Below are positions 1 through 7,632 of a stretch of 64,000 nucleotides of DNA, piece by piece; positions within the stretch are counted from its first letter, which is position 1; each line of letters begins with the position of its first letter. Source of the stretch: Herminiimonas arsenitoxidans. GTDB lineage: Bacteria; Pseudomonadota; Gammaproteobacteria; Burkholderiales; Burkholderiaceae_D. The DNA is taken from NCBI RefSeq assembly GCF_900130075.1, contig NZ_LT671418.1:2728001-2792000 (forward strand). Reading direction: 5' to 3'. Under the pieces are notes generated by a model. It was not told the DNA's origin. It did no database searches and was given only the letters and a program-made list of their open reading frames with translations. The position numbers and the translations under genes were made by a program.

Positions 1-747
1 TATGCACTCGGTGCGTATGTCGCTTATGGCGTGGTTGCCATGTTCGGCATGAATTTTTTCGGCTCGCTGATAGTCGCTGCCATCGTCGGCTTCCTGTTAG
101 GTTCGGCGATTGAATACTTCCTTTTGCGTCGTCGTGATCTGAAGGCGATCGATGAAGTCATGCTGATCATGATCGGTGTGATGATCATCATGCAGAACGC
201 GGAATTGCTGATGTGGGGCGGCGTCGCTAAATCTGTGCCTTCACCATTCAGCCAGGAACCTATCGTGTGGGGCGCGATTTCTGTTTCCCCGATACGTCTG
301 TTCGTATTGGCGACAGCCGTAGCTTTGCTGGTGATTTTCTATCTGTTGATCGAGCGTTCGCGTCTTGGTTTGGCGATGCGGGCCACCTTCCAGGACAAGG
401 ATGCAGCCAAGATCGTCGGCGTGAATGTGTCGCACATGTACACGCTGACCTTTGCGCTGGGTTCCTGTCTCGCTTCGGTAGCGGGTGCCTTGCTGGCTCC
501 GGTATTCGTTGTGACGCCGACCATGGGCGATCTCGCGAGTTTGAAAGCATTTGCCATCGTTATTCTCGGCGGGCTAGGTAATCTGCCTGGCGCAGCTTTG
601 GGCGGATTCGTGCTGGCTATCGTTGAAGAGTTTGGTGCCGGTTATATCTCCACTGCCTATCGCGATGCACTGGGCTTTCTTGTCATTCTTGGGGTCATGA
701 TTTTCCGCCCACAAGGCTTGTTTACCGTCCGGGAAAGGGTAGGTTGA
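1..747 (+). CDS. livH: Branched-chain amino acid-type ABC transporter permease LivH (5' end outside window)
   Basis: Inner-membrane permease of a HAAT-family ABC importer. The frame is open from base 1, so the N-terminus lies upstream of the window. What is visible is a very hydrophobic protein with repeated membrane segments, the LivH-type stretch RSRLGLAMRA and a C-terminal GGLGNLPGAALGG motif, which is the permease loop contacting the ATPase. It ends in TGA just before livM starts. The following livM, livG and livF complete the membrane and ATPase parts of the transporter. The periplasmic binding protein must be encoded elsewhere. The family is secure, but the substrate could be an amino acid, urea, amide or another small metabolite. 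Confidence 0.9.
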   Translation, partial: YALGAYVAYGVVAMFGMNFFGSLIVAAIVGFLLGSAIEYFLLRRRDLKAIDEVMLIMIGVMIIMQNAELLMWGGVAKSVPSPFSQEPIVWGAISVSPIRLFVLATAVALLVIFYLLIERSRLGLAMRATFQDKDAAKIVGVNVSHMYTLTFALGSCLASVAGALLAPVFVVTPTMGDLASLKAFAIVILGGLGNLPGAALGGFVLAIVEEFGAGYISTAYRDALGFLVILGVMIFRPQGLFTVRERVG

Positions 748-749
748 TC

Positions 750-1790
750 ATGAAAAAGAAAATCACTTTTCTTGTCTCTGTGTTGGCACTGGCTCTTCTG
801 CCATTGGTCTGGCCTGATCCATATCTGCTGTCGGTCGTAGCCTCGGCAGGTATCTTCATCATCGCCGCCATTAGTCTGAATCTGTTGCTGGGTTTTACCG
901 GGCAACTGAGTCTCGGACATGTGGCCTTCTTCGGCCTGGGGGCGTACACGACTTCACTCATGTCGCTGGGCTTTGATGTCACCTTGTGGGGTATGACTAC
1001 GCCGCTGGTAGTTGATCCCAAACCGGTCTGGCTCTCCTTCATCTGCGGCATCGGAGTTGCTGCCATCTGCGGTTGGCTGCTCGGCAAACTGGCCTTCCGT
1101 GTGCGTGGTGCCTACTTCGTGATTGTCACGATCAGCTTTGCCCAAGTCACACGCATGGTTGCGCTGAACTGGGTTGATCTGACAGAAGGTCCGATGGCAT
1201 TGAACAGCATTCCAGCGCTGACGATGTGGGTGCCGGGCGAAGGCGTGATCGATCTGGTCAGCAAGGCGTCGACTTACTGGTTGGTGTTGGGCATAGGCGT
1301 ACTGTCCTATCTGCTGGTCGCTGCCATGGTTCACAGCCGCGTCGGTCGCGCCATGATCGCCTTGCGTGAAAACGAAGTGCTGGCGCGTTCTGTCGGCATA
1401 CGCGTGACCCACTATCTCGGCATCGCCACCATTTTTGCCGCTGGTATTGCTGGTGCAGCAGGTGGACTGTATGCGCATACGGTTCGGATTATTGATCCGG
1501 ATGTCTTCATGTTTATGTTCACCATCATGATGGTCATCATGGTCATCGTCGGTGGCAAGGGCACGCTGGCAGGCCCGGTGGTTGGTGGCTTGTTGTTCGG
1601 TCTGCTGCCCGAGGTATTGCGCGGCGTGGTCTCGCCTGAAATTCAGTGGATGATTTACGGTGTGCTGATGATCGCCGTACTGGTCTACATGCCTAAAGGT
1701 GTGGTGCCATCGGCCGGTAATCTGCTGCGTCGTTATTCTTCAAAAGCCTTGAAAGAGCAGGCACCTGTTGTGCGGAGGAAAACAGCATGA
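750..1790 (+). CDS. livM: Branched-chain amino acid-type ABC transporter permease LivM
   Basis: Second inner-membrane permease of the importer (346 residues from this start). It has about ten hydrophobic segments, the LivM-type motif GFTGQLSLGHVAFFGLGAY near residue 45 and the loop IVGGKGTLAGPVVGG near residue 265. An in-frame TTG six bases upstream (744) is possible. The ATG at 750 is preferred because the purine run AAAGGGTAGG sits at a better distance. It is nearly contiguous with livH, and its stop overlaps the livG start by four bases (ATGA), indicating translational coupling. The C-terminal tail is basic and cytoplasmic. Confidence 0.92.
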   Translation: MKKKITFLVSVLALALLPLVWPDPYLLSVVASAGIFIIAAISLNLLLGFTGQLSLGHVAFFGLGAYTTSLMSLGFDVTLWGMTTPLVVDPKPVWLSFICGIGVAAICGWLLGKLAFRVRGAYFVIVTISFAQVTRMVALNWVDLTEGPMALNSIPALTMWVPGEGVIDLVSKASTYWLVLGIGVLSYLLVAAMVHSRVGRAMIALRENEVLARSVGIRVTHYLGIATIFAAGIAGAAGGLYAHTVRIIDPDVFMFMFTIMMVIMVIVGGKGTLAGPVVGGLLFGLLPEVLRGVVSPEIQWMIYGVLMIAVLVYMPKGVVPSAGNLLRRYSSKALKEQAPVVRRKTA

Positions 1791-2581
1791 GCCAAATGAA
1801 TACAACTCCCGCGCTGGAACTCGAAGGCGTGACCATGCGTATCGCCGGCCTGACTGCGGTGGATAACGCCAGCTTCTCCGTACCGGCCGGCAAGATCGTC
1901 AGTCTGATCGGCCCTAATGGTGCCGGCAAAACGACGACCTATAACGTGATTTCCGGCTATATGAAACCGACTTCTGGTCGGGTCAAATTGTTCGGTCATG
2001 ACATTACCGGCCTGGCACCGGAACAAATTTCGCAGCTAGGTTTGGTACGCAGCTTTCAGCGCACCAGCATCTTCTCGGCTTGTACGGTAGCGGAAAATAT
2101 ACTCACGGCCTTGCATTTGAAAGGGGAGTGCGGCGTACTGCACGCCTTGTTGCGGACGCAGAAATTCCGTCGTGAAGAAGCTGATTTGAAGTCGCAGGCA
2201 AATGACTTGCTGGCCTTTCTTGGATTGGGCGCGAGAGCCAATACCCTGGCATCCAATCTGTCCTACGGTGAACAGCGGTTACTGGGCGTAGGCCTCGCGC
2301 TTGCCGCCAAGCCCAAGGTGTTATTGCTGGATGAACCGGCTGCAGGTTTGAATCCTTCAGAGACAGAAGCCTTCAAGGACATGGTCAGACGCATAGGCCA
2401 GAGCGGTGTCACCGTGCTGCTGGTTGAACATGACATGCACATGGTGATGTCGATTTCAGATCACATCGTGGTGTTGAACTATGGGCGTTTGATCGCCACT
2501 GGTTCGCCATCGGAAATTCAGAATGACCCTGAAGTCATTCGCGCTTATCTTGGATCGGGGATTGAACATGCTGAAGCTTGA
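1787..2581 (+). CDS. livG: ABC transporter ATP-binding protein LivG
   Basis: First of two ATPases powering the importer, 264 residues. Walker A is GPNGAGKTT (residues 42-50). The LivG-type signature LSYGEQRLLGVGLAL is followed by Walker B LLLDEPAAGLNPSE, and the switch histidine lies in LLVEHDMHMV. The C-terminal stretch ending near VIRAYLG is the usual LivG tail. A clear ribosome-binding site (GAGGAAA) precedes the ATG, which overlaps the livM stop. The last codons overlap the livF start, so the ATPase genes are translationally coupled. Confidence 0.95.
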   Translation: MSQMNTTPALELEGVTMRIAGLTAVDNASFSVPAGKIVSLIGPNGAGKTTTYNVISGYMKPTSGRVKLFGHDITGLAPEQISQLGLVRSFQRTSIFSACTVAENILTALHLKGECGVLHALLRTQKFRREEADLKSQANDLLAFLGLGARANTLASNLSYGEQRLLGVGLALAAKPKVLLLDEPAAGLNPSETEAFKDMVRRIGQSGVTVLLVEHDMHMVMSISDHIVVLNYGRLIATGSPSEIQNDPEVIRAYLGSGIEHAEA

Positions 2582-3272
2582 AGAAATCACCGTACGCTAC
2601 GGAGCCACCACTGGTGTTAACAAGATTTCGCTGGAAGTAAATGAAGGCGAAATCGTCACCCTGATCGGTGCCAACGGCGCAGGCAAGTCAACTACGCTGC
2701 GTGCCATCAACGGACTGGAGCCGCTGGCACATGGCAGTATCCGCATGAATGGTCACTTGGTATCAGGCGCTTCGCCGGCACAGATCATCGATCATGGCAT
2801 TTCACATTGCCCAGAAGGACGACGTGTTTTCCCGCAACTGACGGTGCGTGAAAACATGGAGATGGGCGCGTATCGACGCAAGGATAAGACGAGCGTGCGC
2901 GACGATATGGAGCGCATGTTCGACAAGTTCCCACGCTTGCGTGAACGCGTACAGCAGGTTGCAGGCACGCTGTCCGGCGGCGAGCAGCAGATGCTGGCGA
3001 TTGCCCGCGCATTGATGTCACGTCCAAGACTGGTGATGTTTGACGAACCATCACTGGGACTGGCACCGAATATCGTCGAGCAAATCTTCAACCTGATTAA
3101 AGAGATACGCAGCGAAGGAACGACGGTGCTGATCGTGGAGCAGAATGCTTATGCCGCGCTCGCCATGTCTGACCGTGGCTATCTGCTGGAAAACGGTCAT
3201 ATCGTGACACACGGTACTTCCGCAGAAATGCGTGCCAATCCGGAAATTCGTCGCGCCTATCTGGGCGGATAA
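2568..3272 (+). CDS. livF: ABC transporter ATP-binding protein LivF
   Basis: Second ATPase of the importer, 234 residues. Walker A is GANGAGKST (residues 34-42), the signature is LSGGEQQMLAIARAL, and Walker B is VMFDEPSLGLAP, as usual for LivF. An in-frame ATG 45 bases upstream (2523) would add 15 residues. MLKLEEITVRYG is the canonical family start, so 2568 is chosen, giving a 14-base overlap with livG. The reading frame closes nine bases before the next gene, which uses the AAGGAG overlapping this stop as its ribosome-binding site. The xdhC-like gene is therefore probably in the same transcript. Confidence 0.94.
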   Translation: MLKLEEITVRYGATTGVNKISLEVNEGEIVTLIGANGAGKSTTLRAINGLEPLAHGSIRMNGHLVSGASPAQIIDHGISHCPEGRRVFPQLTVRENMEMGAYRRKDKTSVRDDMERMFDKFPRLRERVQQVAGTLSGGEQQMLAIARALMSRPRLVMFDEPSLGLAPNIVEQIFNLIKEIRSEGTTVLIVEQNAYAALAMSDRGYLLENGHIVTHGTSAEMRANPEIRRAYLGG

Positions 3273-3281
3273 GGAGTTCTG

Positions 3282-4313
3282 ATGGAAAACCTCGACCTGA
3301 TCGTGCTGCGTACCTTGCGTGACTGGCGTCTGCAAGGAAAGAACGCCGTACTCGCCACCGTAACGCGAACCTGGGGCGCGTCACCGCGACCGGTGGGTTC
3401 GCTGATGGCCTTGTGCGAAACGGGCAGTGTGGTTGGGTCGGTTTCTGGTGGTTGTATCGAGGATGACTTGATTGCGCGCTTCGCAACTTGGGAGAAGTTT
3501 GTCACTGAGGAAGGAACAGCGCGTCGTCCGCAATGGGATTGTTACGGTTTATCCGCTGATGAAGCGCATCGATTTGGACTTCCTTGTGGCGGTACGCTGG
3601 AACTGCTGCTGGAGTTCAATGCAGATGCGGCTGTGCTCGATCAACTAGTCCAGCAACTGGAGGACGGCGCGCTGGTACAACGCAGCATTGATCTTGCCAG
3701 TGGACGCGTCACATTGATTCCGGCAGAGCGCCCATCTGCATTGACCGTCACCAAACATGAAGTAAAAGCTGTCTTCGGGCCAGGCTATCGGATGTTGTTG
3801 ATAGGCGCGGGACAACTCACTGAATATCTGGCGACGATGGCCGTGTTCAGCGGTTTCGCCGTGACAGTCTGTGACCCGCGTGAAGAATATCGGCGTGGCT
3901 GGGCAGTACCGAATGTTCGTTTCATCGAAGGCATGCCGGATGATGCCGTGATCGCGATGAAACTGGATCAACGTAGTTGTGTCGTCGCGTTGACCCATGA
4001 CCCCAAGCTTGATGATATGGCGCTGATCGAAGCATTGGCGAGTTCCGCATTTTATGTGGGTGCCATCGGTAGTCGACGCAACAATACCGCACGCAGAATG
4101 CGACTTGCCGAGCATTTCGAACTAAGTGATGAACGCCTGGCAAGGTTGCACGGCCCGGTTGGTATTTACATCGGCAGCAAGACACCATCCGAAATCGCCA
4201 TCAGCATCATGGCAGAGGTCGTCGCGGCCAAGAACGGTGTGCAGCGCTCGGATCTCGACGTGGCGAGCAACAAGCAGAAGCAGGACGTTGATATGTCGCC
4301 GGTCGCGGCATGA
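3282..4313 (+). CDS. XdhC/CoxI family molybdoenzyme maturation protein
   Basis: 343-residue member of the XdhC/CoxI family. These proteins bind molybdenum cofactor, take part in its sulfuration and deliver it to xanthine dehydrogenase-type hydroxylases. The N-terminal domain carries GSVSGGCIEDDL (about residues 52-63). The C-terminal Rossmann-like domain starts with LLIGAGQLTEYL near residue 170 and includes GAIGSRRNN and GPVGIYIGSKTPSEIA. An excellent AAGGAG lies at the right spacing before the ATG. It follows livF by nine bases, so co-transcription with the importer is likely. No molybdoenzyme subunit gene is in the window. The exact client enzyme is unknown. Confidence 0.88.
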   Translation: MENLDLIVLRTLRDWRLQGKNAVLATVTRTWGASPRPVGSLMALCETGSVVGSVSGGCIEDDLIARFATWEKFVTEEGTARRPQWDCYGLSADEAHRFGLPCGGTLELLLEFNADAAVLDQLVQQLEDGALVQRSIDLASGRVTLIPAERPSALTVTKHEVKAVFGPGYRMLLIGAGQLTEYLATMAVFSGFAVTVCDPREEYRRGWAVPNVRFIEGMPDDAVIAMKLDQRSCVVALTHDPKLDDMALIEALASSAFYVGAIGSRRNNTARRMRLAEHFELSDERLARLHGPVGIYIGSKTPSEIAISIMAEVVAAKNGVQRSDLDVASNKQKQDVDMSPVAA

Positions 4314-4430
4314 CTTTGTCTTAAAGAAGTGTAGATTTTTGAAACGTCGAGATGAATGGTCTTTATAGCTGCAAGTTCTCTTGAATGCTTGCAGTTAGCT
4401 GATTGCGGACATAATCAGGGCTTCTTTCTA

Positions 4431-4764
4431 TTAACCCAAAGCCCACCAAATGAATGTGAGGCATACGCCAGCACAGCCTAAATACAGACCGACAGATGCT
4501 ACTCTGGCAAGAATGATGAGGTTCCTTAATTCAATGTCTTTTAACATCTCACGTGAAGTTTCCCCCCCATACATACTTCGTCCGAAGTGACGTTCCAATC
4601 CCATGCTGTGTGATTGCATACCATGAACGATCAAGTGTAAAACTACGTCTTGCCAAAACCAGATGAAACAGTTTTTCTCGAATTAGTTGCCTTGCAATAA
4701 TCGACGCTCCAAATAGCGCCATGCATATCCAGCAAAAAGTGAGGGAAAAATCATCAATAGTCAT
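4431..4764 (-). pseudogene. Probable frameshifted small membrane protein gene
   Basis: Two overlapping minus-strand frames look like one split gene. The upstream frame (4764 down to 4549) begins MTIDDFSLTFCWICMALFGA and has one membrane segment. The downstream frame (to 4431) ends with a second segment, ASVGLYLGCAGVCLTFIWW. They overlap across a run of seven C on the plus strand (4562-4568). Removing one base from that run would join them into a protein of about 110 residues with a membrane helix at each end. I recognise no family. It could be a real frameshift, a phase-variable gene or a sequencing error. This is the only coding signal I see in the 544-base gap 4314-4857. Confidence 0.4.
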
Positions 4765-4857
4765 ATCAAATCAAGCTTCAAAATATTTAAAGACTGCTTC
4801 TGGCCGTTAACGGGCTGATGGTTTTCTACTTCAAGCAGCTATTCATCGGGGCCGCAT

Positions 4858-5352
4858 TTATTCCTTAACGACGTTAAAGCCTTCCGCAGAAGAAGGCGCT
4901 ACAAAATAGCGAGTGATCGCATCGAACTCTGCTTCACTAGTCGTGAATTGATGCGAGCCATCATTATTTCTCCGTTGCAGTCTCGCCTTGCATACTTCAT
5001 CAGAGACATCCAGATAGTGCAGGCTATGGGCTGAACCAGCATGCTCGAAAATACTACGCATCCATAGACGGCTATCTATTGTATTCGCAGGAAAATCCAG
5101 TACGACCGAGATCCCAGCGCGCAGCAAGTGTTCGACATGCACACCCATGACGCTACGCAGCCTGCTCGTGTATCGCACATAGTCCTGCAGCGTGTTTATT
5201 TCATCCGGGAAAAGCTGGCCCAACCATGCATCCTCGCTGATCAAGACAGTTTTCGGTTCTGCCGCGAGTCGCTGGGTTAATGTCGATTTTCCAGAGGCAA
5301 TCTTTCCGCATACCAGATGCAGTGTAGGTGGTTCTTGCGTGCTTGTTTCCAT
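4858..5352 (-). CDS. Small P-loop ATPase / predicted kinase (AAA_33-like)
   Basis: 164-residue P-loop protein resembling the zeta-toxin/AAA_33 group of predicted kinases. Walker A is GKIASGKST (about residues 16-24). A strand VVLDFPAN resembles Walker B, and a basic lid-like stretch CKARLQRRNN follows near residue 125. There is no membrane segment or signal peptide. It stands alone on the minus strand between a probably broken small gene and a decayed remnant. The substrate cannot be inferred from the sequence. No antitoxin-like partner lies beside it, so a toxin role is not supported. Confidence 0.75.
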   Translation of the reverse strand: METSTQEPPTLHLVCGKIASGKSTLTQRLAAEPKTVLISEDAWLGQLFPDEINTLQDYVRYTSRLRSVMGVHVEHLLRAGISVVLDFPANTIDSRLWMRSIFEHAGSAHSLHYLDVSDEVCKARLQRRNNDGSHQFTTSEAEFDAITRYFVAPSSAEGFNVVKE

Positions 5353-5398
5353 GGATATCTCCGATGACTACTTGGGTAAATTCCTCAAAAAGCAGTCG

Positions 5399-5425
5399 AA
5401 AAAAAACCGCCTCTTGGGGCGGGTT
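5399..5425 (-). terminator. Intrinsic terminator reading leftwards, with no intact gene before it
   Basis: Read on the minus strand: CCGCC, six-base loop, GGCGG, then eight T (5406-5399). It is a textbook intrinsic terminator, but it lies upstream of the 4858-5352 gene and just downstream of the decayed frame ending at 5432. It probably marks the 3' end of a lost gene. Confidence 0.75.
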
Positions 5426-5431
5426 CTTTAG

Positions 5432-5615
5432 CTACTTCAACACAAACGCTATCCCACCATTTTTGGAATGGTGCAAATAATCGCTGAAGTTTGTGGGTGG
5501 AAATATTTCATGGCGTTCAATATCCCATAGTTACATAATTCCGGCAATCAGCATCTTCCATTTATCAGCGGCTGTCATAGAATCAGCGAACACTATGATT
5601 TTTTTCGGTACTCAT
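5432..5615 (-). pseudogene. Possible decayed small gene ending at the orphan terminator
   Basis: The minus strand reads LWDIERHEIFPPTNFSDYL and on to NGGIAFVLK, stopping at TAG (5434-5432) eight bases before the terminator. The same frame continues upstream through a TAA (5533-5531) as IIVFADSMTAADKWKMLIAG, back to a run of seven T (5599-5605, plus strand). Deleting one base there would link it to an ATG at 5615 (MSTEK). Together this suggests a gene of about 60 codons or more, inactivated by a nonsense codon and a homopolymer slip. I cannot name the family, and chance is not excluded. The remaining bases up to 5716 hold only the ribosome-binding site of the next gene. Confidence 0.3.
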
Positions 5616-5716
5616 TTCACACAATCTAATCGAAGCCTATCTGGTAACGCATCTCAGCCTAAAGCTTGATTGATGAATGGCAATTCTGTTGCCTGTCTCA
5701 ACTCAGGAGAATCAAG

Positions 5717-6196
5717 ATGATGAGCAAAAACACGATTTGTCTCTGGTACGACGGCACTGCGTTGGAAGCCGCAAAGTTCTACGCCGAAACATTCCCTGAC
5801 AGCACAGTAGACGCTGTCCATCGCGCGCCCGGCGACTATCCTTCAGGCAAGGAAGGCGATGTGTTGACGGTCGAGTTTACGGTGGCGGGTATTCCTTGTC
5901 TCGGCTTGAACGGAGGGCCGATGTTCAAACACAACGAGGCTTTCTCGTTTCAGATAGCGACAGATAACCAAGCTGAAACGGATCGCCTGTGGAATGCGAT
6001 AGTTAGCAACGACGGTCAGGAAAGTGCATGCGGCTGGTGCAAGGATAAATGGGGATTGTCATGGCAAATCACGCCACGCGTCCTGACAGCCGCGATCACC
6101 GATCCTGATCCAGCTGCAGCCAAGCGCGCATTCGAAGCCATGATGGAGATGACTAAGATAGACATCGCTGCAATTGAAGCAGCTCGGCGCGGCTGA
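5717..6196 (+). CDS. VOC superfamily protein, PhnB/3-demethylubiquinone methyltransferase-like fold
   Basis: 159-residue cytoplasmic protein of the PhnB-like branch of the vicinal-oxygen-chelate superfamily. The start region NTICLWYDGTALEAAKFYA, the middle GIPCLGLNGGPMFKHNEAFSF and the end CGWCKDKWGLSWQITP match that group closely. The historical name '3-demethylubiquinone methyltransferase' does not imply enzymatic activity. The start at 5717 is chosen because AGGAGA lies seven bases before ATGATG. A longer frame to 5666 has no ribosome-binding site. It is monocistronic, convergent with the 6287-6988 gene. Confidence 0.88.
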   Translation: MMSKNTICLWYDGTALEAAKFYAETFPDSTVDAVHRAPGDYPSGKEGDVLTVEFTVAGIPCLGLNGGPMFKHNEAFSFQIATDNQAETDRLWNAIVSNDGQESACGWCKDKWGLSWQITPRVLTAAITDPDPAAAKRAFEAMMEMTKIDIAAIEAARRG

Positions 6197-6244
6197 TACT
6201 CCTGATAATTTCTTCAGACTGTTTTGAATCGTTCTCTAGTTTTG

Positions 6245-6278
6245 AAAAAATGTCCGCTTTCGACTCAAAGCGGACATT
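6245..6278 (-). terminator. Intrinsic terminator of the methyltransferase gene
   Basis: Perfect 12-bp stem (6249-6260 with 6267-6278), six-base loop. On the minus strand it is followed by T residues. It begins nine bases after the stop of the 6287-6988 gene. On the plus strand no T tract follows, so it is mainly for leftward transcription. Confidence 0.9.
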
Positions 6279-6286
6279 GATGCGTT

Positions 6287-6988
6287 TCAATCAGCTTTAG
6301 CTTTTGTAACCCAGGCATGAATGAGTCCACACTGATAAAAAAGCGTCGGTTGTTCAAATCCGCCAGCAGCAATTATTCCCCCGACCTTCTCTTGCGGCAG
6401 GATTGCAACGTCTCGCGCGTACGCAGCACGCATCTGCTCGCGCTTTTCATGCCCAATGTCGGCACCACTCATCATTCGCATCCATATTTCCAATAGATTC
6501 TGATAGTTGTATGAATCTATGTCGGAAGAGAGATCCGAATTGATTAGATATCCGTCTGGGCGAAGTCTCTGTTTGATACTTTGAAAAAATTCAATTCGGT
6601 CATCTTGTTCAAGGATGAACTGAGAAACTAGGAGCGATGTCGCGGCATGGAATGCTTCACTCTCAGGAAGTGAATTCAAATAACCTTCGTGAAAGGTACA
6701 ACGTGAAGCAATGCCTTGTTCTTCGGCTTTTCGACGAAAAACATCAAGCATAGATCCCGACGGCTCAACAGCCGTGAAATGCCATTCTGGAAATTTCTCG
6801 GCGAGACTGAGTATTTCAGTACCGGTTCCAGTGCCGATACTGAGGATTCTTGCATCAGTGGGTAAATTGGAAAGAACTGCGCCGATGAGCAGGTTCAACG
6901 CATCCCGCAAAGAGGCCAATTTTGCCCATTGACTGTCGTACGATGCGGCTTGCTGATTGAATACTGCTTGAAGTTCTTCGTTGTTCAT
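6287..6988 (-). CDS. Class I SAM-dependent methyltransferase
   Basis: 233-residue soluble methyltransferase. Motif I is ILSIGTGTGTE (about residues 46-56), followed by the acidic end of strand 2 in FTAVEPSGSML and a post-I region with GYLNSLPE. The substrate is unknown. It begins on the last base of the upstream Rrf2-family gene (TAATG), so the two are translationally coupled and form a regulator-effector operon. A strong terminator follows directly. A role in responding to whatever the Rrf2 protein senses is an inference from this coupling. Confidence 0.85.
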   Translation of the reverse strand: MNNEELQAVFNQQAASYDSQWAKLASLRDALNLLIGAVLSNLPTDARILSIGTGTGTEILSLAEKFPEWHFTAVEPSGSMLDVFRRKAEEQGIASRCTFHEGYLNSLPESEAFHAATSLLVSQFILEQDDRIEFFQSIKQRLRPDGYLINSDLSSDIDSYNYQNLLEIWMRMMSGADIGHEKREQMRAAYARDVAILPQEKVGGIIAAGGFEQPTLFYQCGLIHAWVTKAKAD

Positions 6989-7434
6989 TATTCGCCCGTT
7001 TGTTTTTTTGCTCTCTTAAATCGCTTGTGAAAATCAGCGCTCAACATTGCCAATGTCACTTCTCCTAATCGAGAGATGAGTAGTGCTTCTGCTTCGTCAA
7101 ATGTTTTATTGAGTGCGGCGTTAACCGCTTGTTCTACCAGGCAATCCGGTGCCTCGTTTCTGCTCCCGATAGCGAGCAAGGAAGGGCTTCCAAGCGCTAT
7201 ATAGATGTCGCGTAATGTAACTTTTGATAAGTCACAGGCGAGCGTCCAGCCTCCACCATGTCCTTTTTCTGATTGCACATATCCTTGTTCCCTCAGGCCA
7301 GCCATGATTCTCCGAACGACGACTGGATTAGTATCCATGGCCTTTGCAAGCAGCTCTGACGTCATAGGGGTTTGATGCTCTGCAATGTGCAGAAGAATGT
7401 GAAGTACTCCTGATAATCGGCTATCTTGTCTCAT
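6988..7434 (-). CDS. Rrf2 family transcriptional regulator
   Basis: 148-residue winged-helix regulator beginning [20 protein letters not shown], typical of the Rrf2 family. Recognition region [21 protein letters not shown] (residues 27-47) is followed by a wing with KGHGGGWTL. Only one cysteine (in PDCLVEQ) is present in the region where IscR/NsrR proteins have three, so it should not bind an Fe-S cluster. It is closer to the YwnA-like subgroup that may sense through a single thiol. It is the first gene of a two-gene operon with a methyltransferase. An inverted repeat overlaps its start codon, suggesting autoregulation. No Shine-Dalgarno sequence is visible. Confidence 0.9.
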   Translation of the reverse strand: MRQDSRLSGVLHILLHIAEHQTPMTSELLAKAMDTNPVVVRRIMAGLREQGYVQSEKGHGGGWTLACDLSKVTLRDIYIALGSPSLLAIGSRNEAPDCLVEQAVNAALNKTFDEAEALLISRLGEVTLAMLSADFHKRFKRAKKQTGE

Positions 7435-7455
7435 GTAACTTAATATATTACATGA
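7431..7455. promoter_or_regulatory. Inverted repeat over the rrf2-type start codon, candidate operator
   Basis: Arms TCATGTAA (7431-7438) and TTACATGA (7448-7455), nine-base AT-rich spacer. The left arm contains the complement of the regulator's own ATG. The size and symmetry fit a dimeric winged-helix protein, so it is a likely autoregulatory site. Confidence 0.6.
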
Positions 7456-7547
7456 TGAGGAAGCGTGTCAATTGCTTCTAATTGGAAGTGATTTGCGAAT
7501 ATTCTCTATGGGTCGATGAATGTCTCGACTAAGGTAGCAACAAATAC

Positions 7548-7582
7548 AAAGAGGCTGGAACAATGATTGTTCCAGCCTCTTT
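7548..7582 (-). terminator. Intrinsic terminator of glmS
   Basis: 16-bp perfect stem (7548-7563 with 7567-7582), three-base loop. It starts about 50 bases after the glmS stop when read leftwards, and the arm ends in TTT on either strand. It may also insulate rightward transcription. Confidence 0.85.
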
Positions 7583-7632
7583 ATTTCAAACTTTAATTGT
7601 CGTGAACACTGCTTGTGTGCACGTGTGCCGGT

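Noticed and set aside
4369..4394. Seven-bp stem CTGCAAG/CTTGCAG after xdhC, considered as terminator
   Set aside because: Short stem, 12-base loop and no T tract; not convincing as the end of the liv-xdhC transcript.
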